A stretch of DNA of 64,000 nucleotides from Burkholderia metallica (GTDB taxonomy: Bacteria; Pseudomonadota; Gammaproteobacteria; Burkholderiales; Burkholderiaceae): contig NZ_CADFDB010000008.1 in NCBI RefSeq assembly GCF_902832845.1, positions 124,001-188,000 of the forward strand, in the 5' to 3' direction. The notes below the pieces were generated by a model. It was given only the letters and a program-made list of their open reading frames with translations, made no database searches and was not told where the DNA came from. This document shows positions 1 through 8,449 of this stretch, piece after piece. A program made the translations under genes and the position numbers. Each line of letters starts with the position of its first letter. The stretch's first letter is position 1.

Positions 1-813
1 CGGATACACGAGATAGAACCCCACCGACAGCGGAAACGCGAAATCGAACGGCTTGCACAGCCGGCCGGCCGCGATGTCGCGCTCGACGAGCGGATCGGTG
101 GCGAGCGCGATGCCCTGGCCGGCGACGGCCGCATCGATCGCGAGCGACGTCTGGTTGAAGCGCAGCCCCTTGTGCGGATCGACGTCGACGGGCTCCGGCA
201 TTGCGGCGAGGAACTCGGGCCACAGATCGTGCGCGTCGTGCAGCAGCACGTGGCCCGCGAGCGCGTGCGGCGACGCGGGCTCGGCCAGCAGCGCGGGGCT
301 GCAGACCGCGCATACGTCGAGCGGGAACAGCGCATGCGCGACGAGGTGCTTGCCGAACGGCGGCTTGCCGTAGCGGATCGCGAGATCGACGCCGTCGTGG
401 CGGAACGTCGCGATCTGCGGGTCGGCGATCACGCGCACGTCGTAGTCGGGATGCGCATCGGTGAACTGCGCGAGCCGCGGGATCAGCCACTTCGACGCGA
501 ACGACGGCGTCGTGCTGATCGTCAGCGCGGCGCGCCGCTTCACGAGCTTGTCGGTTGCGTCGGCGATCGCGTGCAGCGCACGCTGCACGTCGGAGAAATA
601 CGCGGCGCCGTCGTGGGTCAGCGCGAGGCCGCGCGGCAGGCGCTCGAACAGCTTCAGGCCGAGCACGTCCTCGAGGTGGCGCACCTGCTGCGCGACGGCG
701 CCCTGCGTGACGCCGATCTCGTCGGCCGCGGCGCGGAAATTGAGGTGCCGCGCGGACACTTCGAACGCGCGAAGGGCATTCAGCGGCGGCAGGCGGGACG
801 GGCGGGGCGGCAT
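1..813 (-). CDS. LysR-family transcriptional regulator (GcvA-like), C-terminus beyond window
   Basis: DNA-binding regulator of the LysR family. The minus frame is open from an ATG at 813 to the window edge, giving 271 codons without a stop; the family is usually about 300 residues, so roughly the last 30 are missing. Residues 9-70 form the winged helix-turn-helix, with the GcvA-like opening LPPLNALRAFEVSARHLNF and the recognition-helix segment GVTQGAVAQQVRHLE. The remainder is the periplasmic-binding-protein-like effector domain. It is divergent from the SDR gene at 948 with only ~134 bp between starts, the usual arrangement for a LysR protein controlling its neighbour. The ligand cannot be told from the sequence. 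Confidence 0.9.
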   Translation of the reverse strand, partial: MPPRPSRLPPLNALRAFEVSARHLNFRAAADEIGVTQGAVAQQVRHLEDVLGLKLFERLPRGLALTHDGAAYFSDVQRALHAIADATDKLVKRRAALTISTTPSFASKWLIPRLAQFTDAHPDYDVRVIADPQIATFRHDGVDLAIRYGKPPFGKHLVAHALFPLDVCAVCSPALLAEPASPHALAGHVLLHDAHDLWPEFLAAMPEPVDVDPHKGLRFNQTSLAIDAAVAGQGIALATDPLVERDIAAGRLCKPFDFAFPLSVGFYLVYP

Positions 814-947
814 CTTGAGGCTGTAGAAAAACTATCGTCTGGCGGCAGAAATACTGGTTCGACAGGGTTGAGGGATGCGCCTACATTACCACCATGGCGC
901 GCCGAATGGCGGCTGCGCGGCGGCAGGATTCGAACGAGGAGCACATC

Positions 948-1652
948 GTGACTGTAGAAAAAGTAGCGTTGATCACGGCGGCGGGCAAGGGCATGGGCGC
1001 GGCGATCGCGCGCGAACTGGCGGCGACCGGCTACCGCGTCGCGCTGATGTCGCCGTCGGGCAGCGCGGTGGCGCTCGGCGACGAACTGGGCGGTTTCGGC
1101 ATCAAGGGTTCGGTGACGGAAGAAGCCGATATCGAGCGTCTGGTGCGGGAAACGGTCGCGCGCTACGGGCGCATCGATGCGGTGGTCAACAACACCGGGC
1201 ATCCGCCGAAGGGCGAGCTGCTGGCGATCACCGACGAGAACTGGCATGCGGGGCTCGACCTGATCCTGCTGAACGTGGTGCGCGTGATGCGCCGCGTGAC
1301 GCCGATCTTCCAGAAGCAGGGCGGCGGCGCGGTGGTCAACATCTCGAGCTTCGCGGCGGACGCGCCCGAGCGGCCGATGCCCGTTTCGTCGGCGCTGCGC
1401 GCGGCGCTGAGCGCGTGGACGCGTCTTTACGCGGAACGCTACGCGGCCGAGAACATCCGGATGAACGCGGTGCTGCCGGGCTTCATCGACAGCTGGCCGG
1501 AAACGCCGGAGATCGTCGCGCGCATTCCGGCCGGCCGCTTCGGCAAGACGGGCGAGATCGCGAAGACGGTCGCGTTTCTGCTGTCCGACGGCGCGGGCTA
1601 CATCACCGGGCAGAACATTCGCGTCGACGGCGCGATCGTCAACGGGCTCTGA
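948..1652 (+). CDS. short-chain dehydrogenase/reductase-fold protein lacking the YxxxK motif
   Basis: Rossmann-fold protein of the SDR family, 234 residues. The N-terminal nucleotide-binding glycine motif (ITAAGKGMGAAIA, about residues 8-20), the VVNNTG motif that follows strand 4 and the VNISS strand with the usual catalytic serine are all present, and the C-terminus has the family's GYITGQNIRVDG segment. Where YxxxK should be, the sequence reads SSALRAAL, so the catalytic Tyr is Ser and the Lys is Arg. It may have altered chemistry or serve as a binding protein. I chose GTG 948 because GAGGAG lies just upstream; an in-frame ATG at 894 would add 18 residues unlike the family. It is divergent from the LysR gene. 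Confidence 0.85.
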   Translation: MTVEKVALITAAGKGMGAAIARELAATGYRVALMSPSGSAVALGDELGGFGIKGSVTEEADIERLVRETVARYGRIDAVVNNTGHPPKGELLAITDENWHAGLDLILLNVVRVMRRVTPIFQKQGGGAVVNISSFAADAPERPMPVSSALRAALSAWTRLYAERYAAENIRMNAVLPGFIDSWPETPEIVARIPAGRFGKTGEIAKTVAFLLSDGAGYITGQNIRVDGAIVNGL

Positions 1653-1855
1653 GCGTCATACCGGCGCGCGAGCGGCGGCGGGGGCCGCCCGCGCGCGGTG
1701 CAGCAGCTACAAGCGCGTACAAATCAGACAAATCCGGGATACATCAGACCTTTCAAATGGGCGACGCCGCGTGACGAGGGCGCGCCGGATCGAAAGCCTG
1801 GGCGCGATCCCGCCCGCGGCATCTCACTTTCCACTTCACGAAAGGATGCCGAACG

Positions 1856-3133
1856 ATGTCTTCCACACCGTTTTCCCCGATGCGCCGCCACCTGCTGGCC
1901 ACTTCCGTGGCCGCCGGAGTCTCGGCGATGCTGCCCACCGCGCTGCATGCGGCGACCGGCGCGAGCGGCATACGCCCGTTCACCGCGCACATTCCCGACG
2001 AGGCCGTGATCGACCTGCGCCGCCATATTGCCGCGACGCGCTGGCCGGGCCGCGAAACCGTGGCCGATGAATCGCAGGGCGTGCGGCTCGCACGCATGCA
2101 GGCGCTGCTGCGCTACTGGGGCACCGACTACGACTGGCGCAAGGGCGAGGCGCGCCTGAACGGCTTCCCGATGTTCATTACCGAGATCGACGGGCTCGAC
2201 ATTCATTTCATTCACGTGCGCTCGCGGCACGAGAACGCGATGCCGATGATCATGACGCACGGCTGGCCCGGTTCGGTCTTCGAGCTGCTGAAGGCGATCG
2301 GCCCGCTGACGGACCCGACCGCGCACGGCGCGAGCGCGGACGATGCATTCCACGTGGTCGTGCCGTCGCTGCCGGGCTTCGGTTTCTCGGGCCGGCCGAC
2401 GAAGCCGGGCTGGGGCTCCGATCACGTCGCGCGGGCGTGGGGCGAGCTGATGGCGCGGCTCGGCTATACGCGCTTCGTGTCGCAGGGCGGCGATTGCGGC
2501 TCGGTGATCTCGCACCGGATGGCGATGCAGCGCGTGCAGGGCCTCGTCGGGATTCACGTGAACATGCCGGCGACGGTGCCGCCCGATATCGCGGCGCTGC
2601 TCCAGCTCGATGCCCCCGCACCGGCTTCGCTGTCGCCGAAGGAGAAGGCGGCGTACGAGAAGCTCGCGACGTTCTATCGCGACAACTGCGGCTACTCGGC
2701 GATGATGGTCACGCGGCCGCAGACGGTCGGCTACGCGCTTGCCGATTCGCCGTCGGGGCAGGCCGCGTGGATGTACGACAAGATCTCGCAATGGACGTAC
2801 AGCGGCGGCGTGCCCGAGCGCTCGATTCCGCGCGACGAGATTCTCGACGACATCTCGCTGTACTGGCTGACGAACACCGCGACGTCGGCCGCGCAGATCT
2901 ACTGGGAAGATCACTCGAACAACTTCAATGCGGCGGATATCTCGTTGCCGGCGGCGATCACGGTGTTTCCGGGCGAGATCTACCAGGCGCCGCGCAGTTG
3001 GGCCGAGCGTTGTTATCACAACCTGATCTATTTCAACGAAGTCGACAAGGGCGGGCACTTCGCGGCATGGGAAGAGCCGGAACTGTTCGCGCGTGAAGTG
3101 CGTGCCGGGTTCCGGCCGTTGCGGCGCGCGTAA
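1856..3133 (+). CDS. exported epoxide hydrolase-like alpha/beta hydrolase
   Basis: Predicted epoxide hydrolase of 425 residues. An N-terminal Tat-like leader (MRRHLLATSVAAG with an ALHA cleavage region near residue 35) suggests export, unusual for this enzyme class. Residues ~40-150 match the epoxide hydrolase N-terminal domain (FTAHIPDEAVIDLRRHI), followed by an alpha/beta hydrolase core with the oxyanion motif HGWPGS and the nucleophile elbow QGGDCGS, where D213 would attack the epoxide. A catalytic His lies in DKGGHFAAWEEPE near the C-terminus. The start has an AAAGGA ribosome site. The native substrate is unknown. It is the first of three hydrolases transcribed in one direction here. Confidence 0.88.
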   Translation: MSSTPFSPMRRHLLATSVAAGVSAMLPTALHAATGASGIRPFTAHIPDEAVIDLRRHIAATRWPGRETVADESQGVRLARMQALLRYWGTDYDWRKGEARLNGFPMFITEIDGLDIHFIHVRSRHENAMPMIMTHGWPGSVFELLKAIGPLTDPTAHGASADDAFHVVVPSLPGFGFSGRPTKPGWGSDHVARAWGELMARLGYTRFVSQGGDCGSVISHRMAMQRVQGLVGIHVNMPATVPPDIAALLQLDAPAPASLSPKEKAAYEKLATFYRDNCGYSAMMVTRPQTVGYALADSPSGQAAWMYDKISQWTYSGGVPERSIPRDEILDDISLYWLTNTATSAAQIYWEDHSNNFNAADISLPAAITVFPGEIYQAPRSWAERCYHNLIYFNEVDKGGHFAAWEEPELFAREVRAGFRPLRRA

Positions 3134-3524
3134 GCGAAGCGGGTTGCATGACGAATGCGGGCCGACGTGGCTGCACGGCTGCGCGGCTCGTGTTCGTTGT
3201 CGCTTCACCGTCGACCCGACGCGCAGCCGGATCCATCACCTTCATACGCGGCGAGACGGCCGGCGTTTCTCCTCTCCCGTTCTACCCCACACGCCCCGCA
3301 ACCGTCACGAAACGTCGTTTTCCCGTCGATTTTTGAATCGCTTTTTGTCGTGTTCGCACACAGATACGTTGCGATACAAAGCGTCCGGAGGGTTCGGATA
3401 TAACACCGGTGAAGCGATTCACACGACAGCGCGGTGCGATGCGCGACGGCTGCGAACGCCGATACCCGATTGCCCGCACGTGCCGCGGGCCCCTTCCTTA
3501 GCGATCGACAATGGAGAACGAATC
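3134..3524 (+). other. 391-bp intergenic region upstream of the second hydrolase
   Basis: No convincing gene. It contains the CAGATAC-N2-TGCGATACAAA site at 3361-3380 and a possible -10 hexamer TATAAC at 3399-3404, which would put the site over or just upstream of the -35 region. Both point to the promoter of the hydrolase starting at 3525. Nothing else stands out. Confidence 0.5.
3361..3380 (+). promoter_or_regulatory. operator-like site CAGATAC-N2-TGCGATACAAA (copy 1)
   Basis: The 20-bp sequence matches at 18 of 20 positions the reverse complement of 5214-5233. It lies ~145 bp before the hydrolase start at 3525 and just upstream of a possible -10 element (3399-3404). Two near-identical copies flanking the same operon suggest a transcription-factor site; the factor is not identified. 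Confidence 0.5.
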
Positions 3525-4568
3525 ATGCCTGATACCGTGAATACCCGCCGCCGCCTGATCCTGGGCTCGACGCTGGCGAGCCTGAGCCTGGCCGACCTCG
3601 GCTTCAGCGCGCTCGCGCATGCGCAGTCGGCGCCTGATGCATCCGCCGGCAAGCGAGCGGCCGGCGTCGCATCGCTCGGCACGATCCACCAGATCGACGC
3701 GGGCGTGCTCAACGTCGGGTATGCCGATCTCGGGCCGAAGAACGGCCCCGTCGTGTTCCTGCTGCACGGCTGGCCGTACGACATCCACAGCTATGCGGAA
3801 GTCGCGCCGCTGCTCGTCGCGGCCGGGTATCGCGTGATCGTGCCGTACCTGCGCGGCTACGGCTCGACGACGTTCCGCTCGGCCGACACGGTGCGCAACG
3901 GCCAGCAGGCGGTGACGGCCGTCGACATCGTCGCGCTGATGGACGCGCTGAAGATCGATCGCGCGGTGTTCGGCGGCTACGACTGGGGCGCGCGCACAGC
4001 CGACATCATCGCGGCGCTGTGGCCGCAGCGCGTGAAGGCGCTGGTATCGGTGAGCGGCTACCTGATCGGCAGCCAGGCGGCGAACGCCACGCCGCTGCCG
4101 CCGCAGGCGGAATTCCAGTGGTGGTATCAGTTCTACTTCACGACCGAACGCGGCGAACTCGGCTACACGCAGAACCGCGATGCGTTCAACAAGCTGATCT
4201 GGCAGCTCGCGTCGCCGAAGTGGCAGTTCTCCGACGAAACCTTTGCGCGCACGGCCGCGTCGTTCCGGAATCCCGACCACGTGGCCGTCGTGATTCACAA
4301 CTATCGCTGGCGCCTCGGGCTCGCGAAGGGGGAGGCGCAATACGACGACATCGAGCGGCGTCTGGCAGCCGGCCCCGCGATCACGGTGCCGACGATCACG
4401 ATGGAAGGCGACGCGAACGGCGCACCGCATCCGGCGCCGGCCGCGTACGCGAAGAAGTTCACGGGCAAGTACCAGCACCGGACGATTTCCGGCGGTATCG
4501 GCCACAACTTGCCGCAGGAGGCGCCGCAGGCGTTCGCGGATGCGATCCTGCAAGTGGAGCATCTGTGA
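3525..4568 (+). CDS. exported alpha/beta hydrolase with Asp nucleophile (epoxide hydrolase/dehalogenase type)
   Basis: Alpha/beta hydrolase of 347 residues. A twin-arginine-like leader (NTRRRLILGSTLAS, then ALAHA at ~30-34) suggests Tat export. The core shows the oxyanion motif HGWPYD, the nucleophile elbow GGYDWGARTADI with D153 as nucleophile, and the catalytic His in GIGHNLP (H327). An Asp rather than Ser nucleophile points to epoxide hydrolase or haloalkane dehalogenase chemistry rather than esterase chemistry. Start ATG 3525 has GGAGAACG just upstream; longer in-frame readings lack the leader. Its stop overlaps the start of the cytochrome P460 gene (TGATG), so the two are translationally coupled. 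Confidence 0.88.
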   Translation: MPDTVNTRRRLILGSTLASLSLADLGFSALAHAQSAPDASAGKRAAGVASLGTIHQIDAGVLNVGYADLGPKNGPVVFLLHGWPYDIHSYAEVAPLLVAAGYRVIVPYLRGYGSTTFRSADTVRNGQQAVTAVDIVALMDALKIDRAVFGGYDWGARTADIIAALWPQRVKALVSVSGYLIGSQAANATPLPPQAEFQWWYQFYFTTERGELGYTQNRDAFNKLIWQLASPKWQFSDETFARTAASFRNPDHVAVVIHNYRWRLGLAKGEAQYDDIERRLAAGPAITVPTITMEGDANGAPHPAPAAYAKKFTGKYQHRTISGGIGHNLPQEAPQAFADAILQVEHL

Positions 4569-5110
4569 TGCGGGTGCGCATCGAAGTGTGGCGGTGCGGT
4601 GCGCGCCGTGTGCTCGGCGCGGGCGTGCTGCTGGCCGGTGCGCTGGCGGCGAATGGCACGGTCGCATTCGCGGAACAGCCGAAGCCGGCCGCGGCCGCGT
4701 CACCGATCTACGGCGTGACGATTCCGCCCGGCTATCGCAAGTGGGAAATGGTCGCACCGGCCGAAGAGGCTGCGCCGCTCGACGAGCTGCGCGTGGTGCT
4801 CGGCAACCCCGTCGCGATCCGCGCGCTCGAACAGGCGACGTTGCCGTTCCCGGACGGCACGATCCTCGTGAAGCTCGCGTACAAGCGCAAGCAATCCGAC
4901 GAGTTTCCTCCGGCGACGGTGCCTGGCCAGGCGACGACCGTGCAGGTGATGGTGAAGGACTCGCGCCGTTATGCGTCGACGGGCGGCTGGGGCTTCGGGC
5001 GTTTCGTCAACGGCGTGCCGGCCGATATCGGTCAGCATCGGACGTGCTTCGCGTGCCACGAGGCGCGGGTGAAGAACCGCGACTACGTGTTCACGCGGCT
5101 CGCGCCATGA
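4568..5110 (+). CDS. cytochrome P460-family c-type heme protein
   Basis: Small exported heme protein of 180 residues. A hydrophobic signal sequence (VLGAGVLLAGALAANGTVAFA, ending ~35) is followed by the P460 domain: the PPGYRKWEM opening, the GTILVKLAYKRK strand, GWGFGRF, and a single CFACH heme-attachment site near the C-terminus followed by NRDYVFTR. In the family this CxxCH region binds heme covalently in the periplasm; known members oxidise hydroxylamine or bind NO, but many are uncharacterised. It overlaps the upstream hydrolase stop by one base and is followed by a strong terminator, so the two form a unit. Coupling a P460 protein to an Asp-type hydrolase is not a standard pathway pairing. 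Confidence 0.85.
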   Translation: MRVRIEVWRCGARRVLGAGVLLAGALAANGTVAFAEQPKPAAAASPIYGVTIPPGYRKWEMVAPAEEAAPLDELRVVLGNPVAIRALEQATLPFPDGTILVKLAYKRKQSDEFPPATVPGQATTVQVMVKDSRRYASTGGWGFGRFVNGVPADIGQHRTCFACHEARVKNRDYVFTRLAP

Positions 5111-5143
5111 GGTGATGCGACGTTGCGGTGTGAAGTGGAGCGG

Positions 5144-5173
5144 AAGGCGTGCCCGGCGAGGCACGCCTTTTTT
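5144..5173 (+). terminator. rho-independent terminator after the hydrolase-P460 operon
   Basis: Arms AAGGCGTGCC (5144-5153) and GGCACGCCTT (5160-5169) form a perfect 10-bp stem with a 6-base loop, followed by a run of T ending at 5173. Confidence 0.9.
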
Positions 5174-5213
5174 CGTGGTGCGCACGGCGCGGCGGTGCGC
5201 ATCGGCACGCGGG

Positions 5214-5233
5214 TTTGTATCGCACTGTATCTG
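5214..5233 (-). promoter_or_regulatory. operator-like site CAGATAC-N2-TGCGATACAAA (copy 2, inverted)
   Basis: Reverse-strand copy of the element at 3361-3380; only the two central bases (AG against GT) differ. A partial copy, CAGATACG-TGCG, lies at 5286-5297 in the other orientation. It sits ~160 bp upstream of the DUF4148 gene at 5396 and after the terminator, so it most likely serves the downstream transcript. Confidence 0.5.
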
Positions 5234-5395
5234 CGGCCGCTTCTGAAAAACTGGCATGCAGAAAGCACCGGTTTCGGAAACATCGCAGATACGTGCGCGG
5301 GTTCTACTGTCGACATGCAGCAAACGTTCGATGCCAGACGATCTGGATCGGATGCCGAATGATCGACTGACCTGTTTCCTTCAAGGAGAACCCTC

Positions 5396-5722
5396 ATGAA
5401 AGCCGCTCGAATCCTCGCCGTTGCCGTCCTCGCCGCCGTTCCCGCATTGTCGTTCGCCGATACCGGCCACGGCCTCACGCGTGCCGATGTGCGCGCCGAA
5501 CTCGTCCGTCTGGAACAGGCCGGCTACAACCCGGCCCGCAGCGGCCCGCACTACCCGGACGACGTCGTCGCCGCGCTGCAGGTCGCACGCTCCGACCAGA
5601 ACGGCCCGTCGAAGTCGCAGGACGACAACGTGGCCGATACGTCGACGCCTGACGGCCACCGCGATGCAGCCCGGTCGCGTTCCGCGCGCAACGCTGCCGA
5701 CGACCTGTACGCGCATTCGTGA
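5396..5722 (+). CDS. DUF4148 domain-containing periplasmic protein
   Basis: Small exported protein of 108 residues. Signal peptide MKAARILAVAVLAAVPALSFA, then the family-defining LTRADVRAELVRLEQAGYNP block and a PDDVVAAL segment. DUF4148 proteins are numerous in Burkholderia and close relatives and have no established function. The C-terminal ~45 residues are polar, with many Ser, Arg and Asp, and look disordered. An AAGGAGAA ribosome site precedes ATG 5396. The gene has its own upstream region with the inverted operator-like site and is followed within 90 bp by the third hydrolase, so the two may be co-transcribed. Confidence 0.9.
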   Translation: MKAARILAVAVLAAVPALSFADTGHGLTRADVRAELVRLEQAGYNPARSGPHYPDDVVAALQVARSDQNGPSKSQDDNVADTSTPDGHRDAARSRSARNAADDLYAHS

Positions 5723-5806
5723 TCCGGTACCGTGCCCGCTGTACGGAGGCGCGTATGTCGATACAGCACTTCATTTGAACAACATGAGATGGACAGGAGC
5801 ATGACG

Positions 5807-6598
5807 ATGGCCGGTTTGATGAAACGCGTTCTGGTATCCGCCGCGGTGATCGGCGGACTGTTTGGTACGGTCGCGGCGCAGGCCGCACCGAAGGAAGACC
5901 TGAAGGGCACCAACGTCGTGCTCGTGCACGGCGCGTTCGCCGACGGGTCGAGCTGGAACCGCGTGATTCCGCTGCTCGAGGCACGCGGGCTGCACGTGGT
6001 GGCGGTGCAGAATCCGCTCAGCTCGCTCGCCGACGATGCGGCCGCGACGAAGCGCACGATCGACGCGCAGAAGGGGCCGGTCGTGCTGGTCGGCCATTCG
6101 TGGGCCGGTGTCGTGATCAGCGAGGCGGGCAACGACGACAAGGTGAAGTCGCTCGTGTACGTCGCCGCGTTCGCGCCCGACAACGGCCAGTCGATCGCCG
6201 ACGTCACGCAGGGGCTCCCGGCGCCCGCGTGGGCCGGCGAACTGCGCAAGGACACGGGCGGTTTCACGACGCTGTCGGACAAGGCGATCGCGCAGGATTT
6301 CGCGCCGGACCTGCCGTCCGCGCAGCAGCGCATCGTCGCGGCGACGCAAGGGCCGTGGTACGGTGGCTGCATCTCGGAGAAGGTCACGCAAGCCGCGTGG
6401 CATGCGAAGCCGTCGACGTTCGTCGTCACGACGCAGGACCGGATGATCGATCCGACGCTGCAGGAAGCGATGGCGAAGCGGATCGGCGCGACGGTCGCAC
6501 GCGTGAACGGCAGCCACGTTGCGATGCTGAGCCAGCCGAAGGCCGTGGCCGATGCGATCATCGCGGCCGCCGAGCGCGCGAAGCAGGATACGCAGTGA
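5807..6598 (+). CDS. exported alpha/beta hydrolase (serine type, EstC/RutD-like)
   Basis: Predicted periplasmic alpha/beta hydrolase of 263 residues. Signal peptide KRVLVSAAVIGGLFGTVAAQA precedes a compact hydrolase core with the oxyanion segment VLVHGAFADGSSW, the nucleophile elbow VGHSWAG (Ser nucleophile) and the catalytic His in VNGSHVAMLSQP near the end. Unlike the two hydrolases upstream, the nucleophile is Ser, so ester or lactone hydrolysis is more likely than epoxide opening. ATG 5807 is favoured because AGGAG ends 7 bases before it; in-frame ATGs at 5789 and 5801 are alternatives that lengthen only the leader. A strong hairpin lies directly after the stop codon. Confidence 0.86.
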   Translation: MAGLMKRVLVSAAVIGGLFGTVAAQAAPKEDLKGTNVVLVHGAFADGSSWNRVIPLLEARGLHVVAVQNPLSSLADDAAATKRTIDAQKGPVVLVGHSWAGVVISEAGNDDKVKSLVYVAAFAPDNGQSIADVTQGLPAPAWAGELRKDTGGFTTLSDKAIAQDFAPDLPSAQQRIVAATQGPWYGGCISEKVTQAAWHAKPSTFVVTTQDRMIDPTLQEAMAKRIGATVARVNGSHVAMLSQPKAVADAIIAAAERAKQDTQ

Positions 6599-6604
6599 GC
6601 GCAT

Positions 6605-6640
6605 GCGGCGCCGTGCTTGCGTAAAGAAGCACGGCGCCGC
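6605..6640 (+). terminator. strong hairpin between hydrolase and amidase genes
   Basis: Perfect 14-bp inverted repeat, arms GCGGCGCCGTGCTT and AAGCACGGCGCCGC with an 8-base loop, seven bases after the hydrolase stop. There is no T-run, so it may be an attenuating or mRNA-stabilising hairpin rather than a true terminator. The amidase starts 35 bp later. Confidence 0.65.
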
Positions 6641-6674
6641 GCGCGATTGTGATGTCTTTCCATCAGGAGCAGTC

Positions 6675-8075
6675 ATGACGCAACTCTGGCAACTGTCGGC
6701 AACCGAGCTCGCGAAACGCGTGCGTCAGCGTGAAGTATCGGCGCGCGAAGTGGCGGATTCCGTGCTCGCTCGTCTCGATGCGGTGAATCCGGCGATCAAC
6801 GCGGTGGTCGAGCATCGTCCCGACGACGTGCGGCGGCAGGCCGACGAAGTCGATCGCGCGATCGCGCGCGGAGACGATCCGGGGCCGCTCGCGGGCGTGC
6901 CCGTTACCGTGAAGATCAACATCGACCAGGCCGGTTTCGCGACGACCAACGGCACGCGCCTGCAGGAGACCCTGATCGCGCAAGCTGACAGCCCGGTGGT
7001 CGCCAACATCCGGAAGGCCGGCGGCGTGCTGCTCGGCCGCACCAATTCGCCGACGTTTGCATTGCGTTGGTTCACGTCGAATCTCGTGCATGGCCGCACG
7101 CGCAATCCGCGCAATGCGTCGCTGACGCCGGGCGGATCGAGTGGCGGCGCGGCGGCGGCCGTGGCGGCCGGGATCGGCCCGCTTGCGGTCGGCACCGACA
7201 TCGGCGGCTCGGTGCGTTACCCGGCCTATGCGTGCGGCGTCCATGGGATCCGGCCGTCGCTCGGCCGCGTGCCTGCCTTCAACGCGTCGTCTCCCGAGCG
7301 CGCGATCGGCGCGCAGTTGATGTCGACGGCAGGCCCGATCGCGCGCACGATCGACGATCTGTCGCTCGCGCTGCGTGCGTTCGTCGCGCCTGATCCGCGC
7401 GATCCATGGAACGTGGCCGTGCCGTTCGACGGGCGCGAGGTGCCGAAGCGCGCGGCGCTGTGCGTGCGTCCGCGCGGCCTGGAGGTGGTGCCCGAGGTCG
7501 AGGCCGCGTTGCGCGACGCCGCGCGCCGGCTCGCCGATGCGGGCTGGACCGTCGACGAAATCGACGATACGCCGCCGATGCGCGAGGCCGCGCTGCTGCA
7601 GGAGCAATTGTGGCTAGGCGACGGTTTCGACGCGCTCGCGAACGCGGTCGACGCGGACGGCGATCCGGGCGCGGCCGCGGTGATCGCCGCGGTGCGCGGC
7701 AAGGTGCGCGATCTGCCGGCCGACGTGATCAGCCGCGCGCTGGTGCGACGCACGACGCTTACGCGGGAGTGGCGGTTGTTTCTCGACGAATACGCGGTGC
7801 TGCTGCTGCCGGTGTCGTCGGAACTGCCGTTTCCCGACGATCTCGACCGCCAGGGGCTGGCTGGGTTCGACCGCGTGTGGGAAGCGCAGCTCACGTTGCG
7901 CGCGCTGCCCGCGATGGGGCTGCCGGGGCTGGCCGTCACGACGTCCGTCGCGAATGGCGTGCCGGTGGGTGTGCAGGTGGTCGCCACGCATCACCGCGAG
8001 GATCTGTGCCTGCTCGCCGCGCGCGATATCGAAGCGCGTGGCGTGCAGGTCGTGGCGGTCGACCCGGTGGTGTGA
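6675..8075 (+). CDS. amidase signature family enzyme
   Basis: Amide hydrolase of 466 residues, cytoplasmic, with no signal peptide. It carries the amidase signature: Lys in VPVTVKINIDQ (K80), the Gly/Ser stretch TPGGSSGGAAAA with the cis-Ser at S155, and TDIGGSVRYPA with the nucleophile S179. The spacings of 75 and 24 residues match the Ser-cisSer-Lys triad of characterised members such as fatty acid amide hydrolase. The substrate is not predictable; GatA-like proteins share this fold but no gatB or gatC is nearby. Start ATG 6675 has CAGGAG eight bases upstream. It is the last gene of the rightward hydrolase block. Confidence 0.92.
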   Translation: MTQLWQLSATELAKRVRQREVSAREVADSVLARLDAVNPAINAVVEHRPDDVRRQADEVDRAIARGDDPGPLAGVPVTVKINIDQAGFATTNGTRLQETLIAQADSPVVANIRKAGGVLLGRTNSPTFALRWFTSNLVHGRTRNPRNASLTPGGSSGGAAAAVAAGIGPLAVGTDIGGSVRYPAYACGVHGIRPSLGRVPAFNASSPERAIGAQLMSTAGPIARTIDDLSLALRAFVAPDPRDPWNVAVPFDGREVPKRAALCVRPRGLEVVPEVEAALRDAARRLADAGWTVDEIDDTPPMREAALLQEQLWLGDGFDALANAVDADGDPGAAAVIAAVRGKVRDLPADVISRALVRRTTLTREWRLFLDEYAVLLLPVSSELPFPDDLDRQGLAGFDRVWEAQLTLRALPAMGLPGLAVTTSVANGVPVGVQVVATHHREDLCLLAARDIEARGVQVVAVDPVV

Positions 8076-8449
8076 CGTACTGAAGAACATGTGCATCGGC
8101 GACGCTCGGTGGCTTCGTCGGTGCATGGCGTGATCCGTTCCATCCCTGATTCCATGACGACGCGCCGCATGCCGCGGCGATCGTCCTCATCCTTCCTTTC
8201 AACCCCCTTCGATGTACGACATCGAACGGCCCCCGTTCTCCCTTTCCATCCCGCCGGCGACCGCGCGCCGATAGCGCGCGTCTGCCATTGCATTCCCCGC
8301 GGCGCTGATTAGGAAATGAATTTTTATTGGTTCTGCTCGCTCCGCCGCACTCGCATAGTGGCGCTGACGGCTATAGACAGCACGCAAGCTGCAACGGCCG
8401 CGTTCCCGGTGTCTTTGTTCATACGAATCTGCGAAAACGAGGAAGTGTC
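8076..8449 (+). other. 374-bp intergenic region upstream of the sulfur-storage locus
   Basis: No credible gene. The last ~120 bp is noticeably AT-richer (ATGAATTTTTATTGG around 8316-8330) and carries the TGACGGCTATAG element at 8365-8376, so the promoter of the rhodanese gene is expected here. Nothing else recognised. Confidence 0.5.
8365..8376 (+). promoter_or_regulatory. shared 12-mer TGACGGCTATAG (copy 1)
   Basis: The same 12 bases recur at 10162-10173 before the encapsulin gene. Copies lie 73 bp and 87 bp before their start codons. TATAGA/TATAGC inside could be a -10 hexamer of a promoter lacking a good -35, as in activator-dependent sulfur genes. The function is inferred. Confidence 0.4.

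Noticed and set aside
172-951. Rightward open frame over the LysR gene
   Set aside because: Arg-rich shadow; the opposite strand encodes a clear LysR regulator running off the window.
1732-1752. Another CAGATAC-type site upstream of the first epoxide hydrolase
   Set aside because: Only CAGA and GATACA fragments match; too weak to call.
6605-6640. Small RNA at the strong hairpin
   Set aside because: No promoter or conserved loop visible; an intercistronic hairpin explains it.
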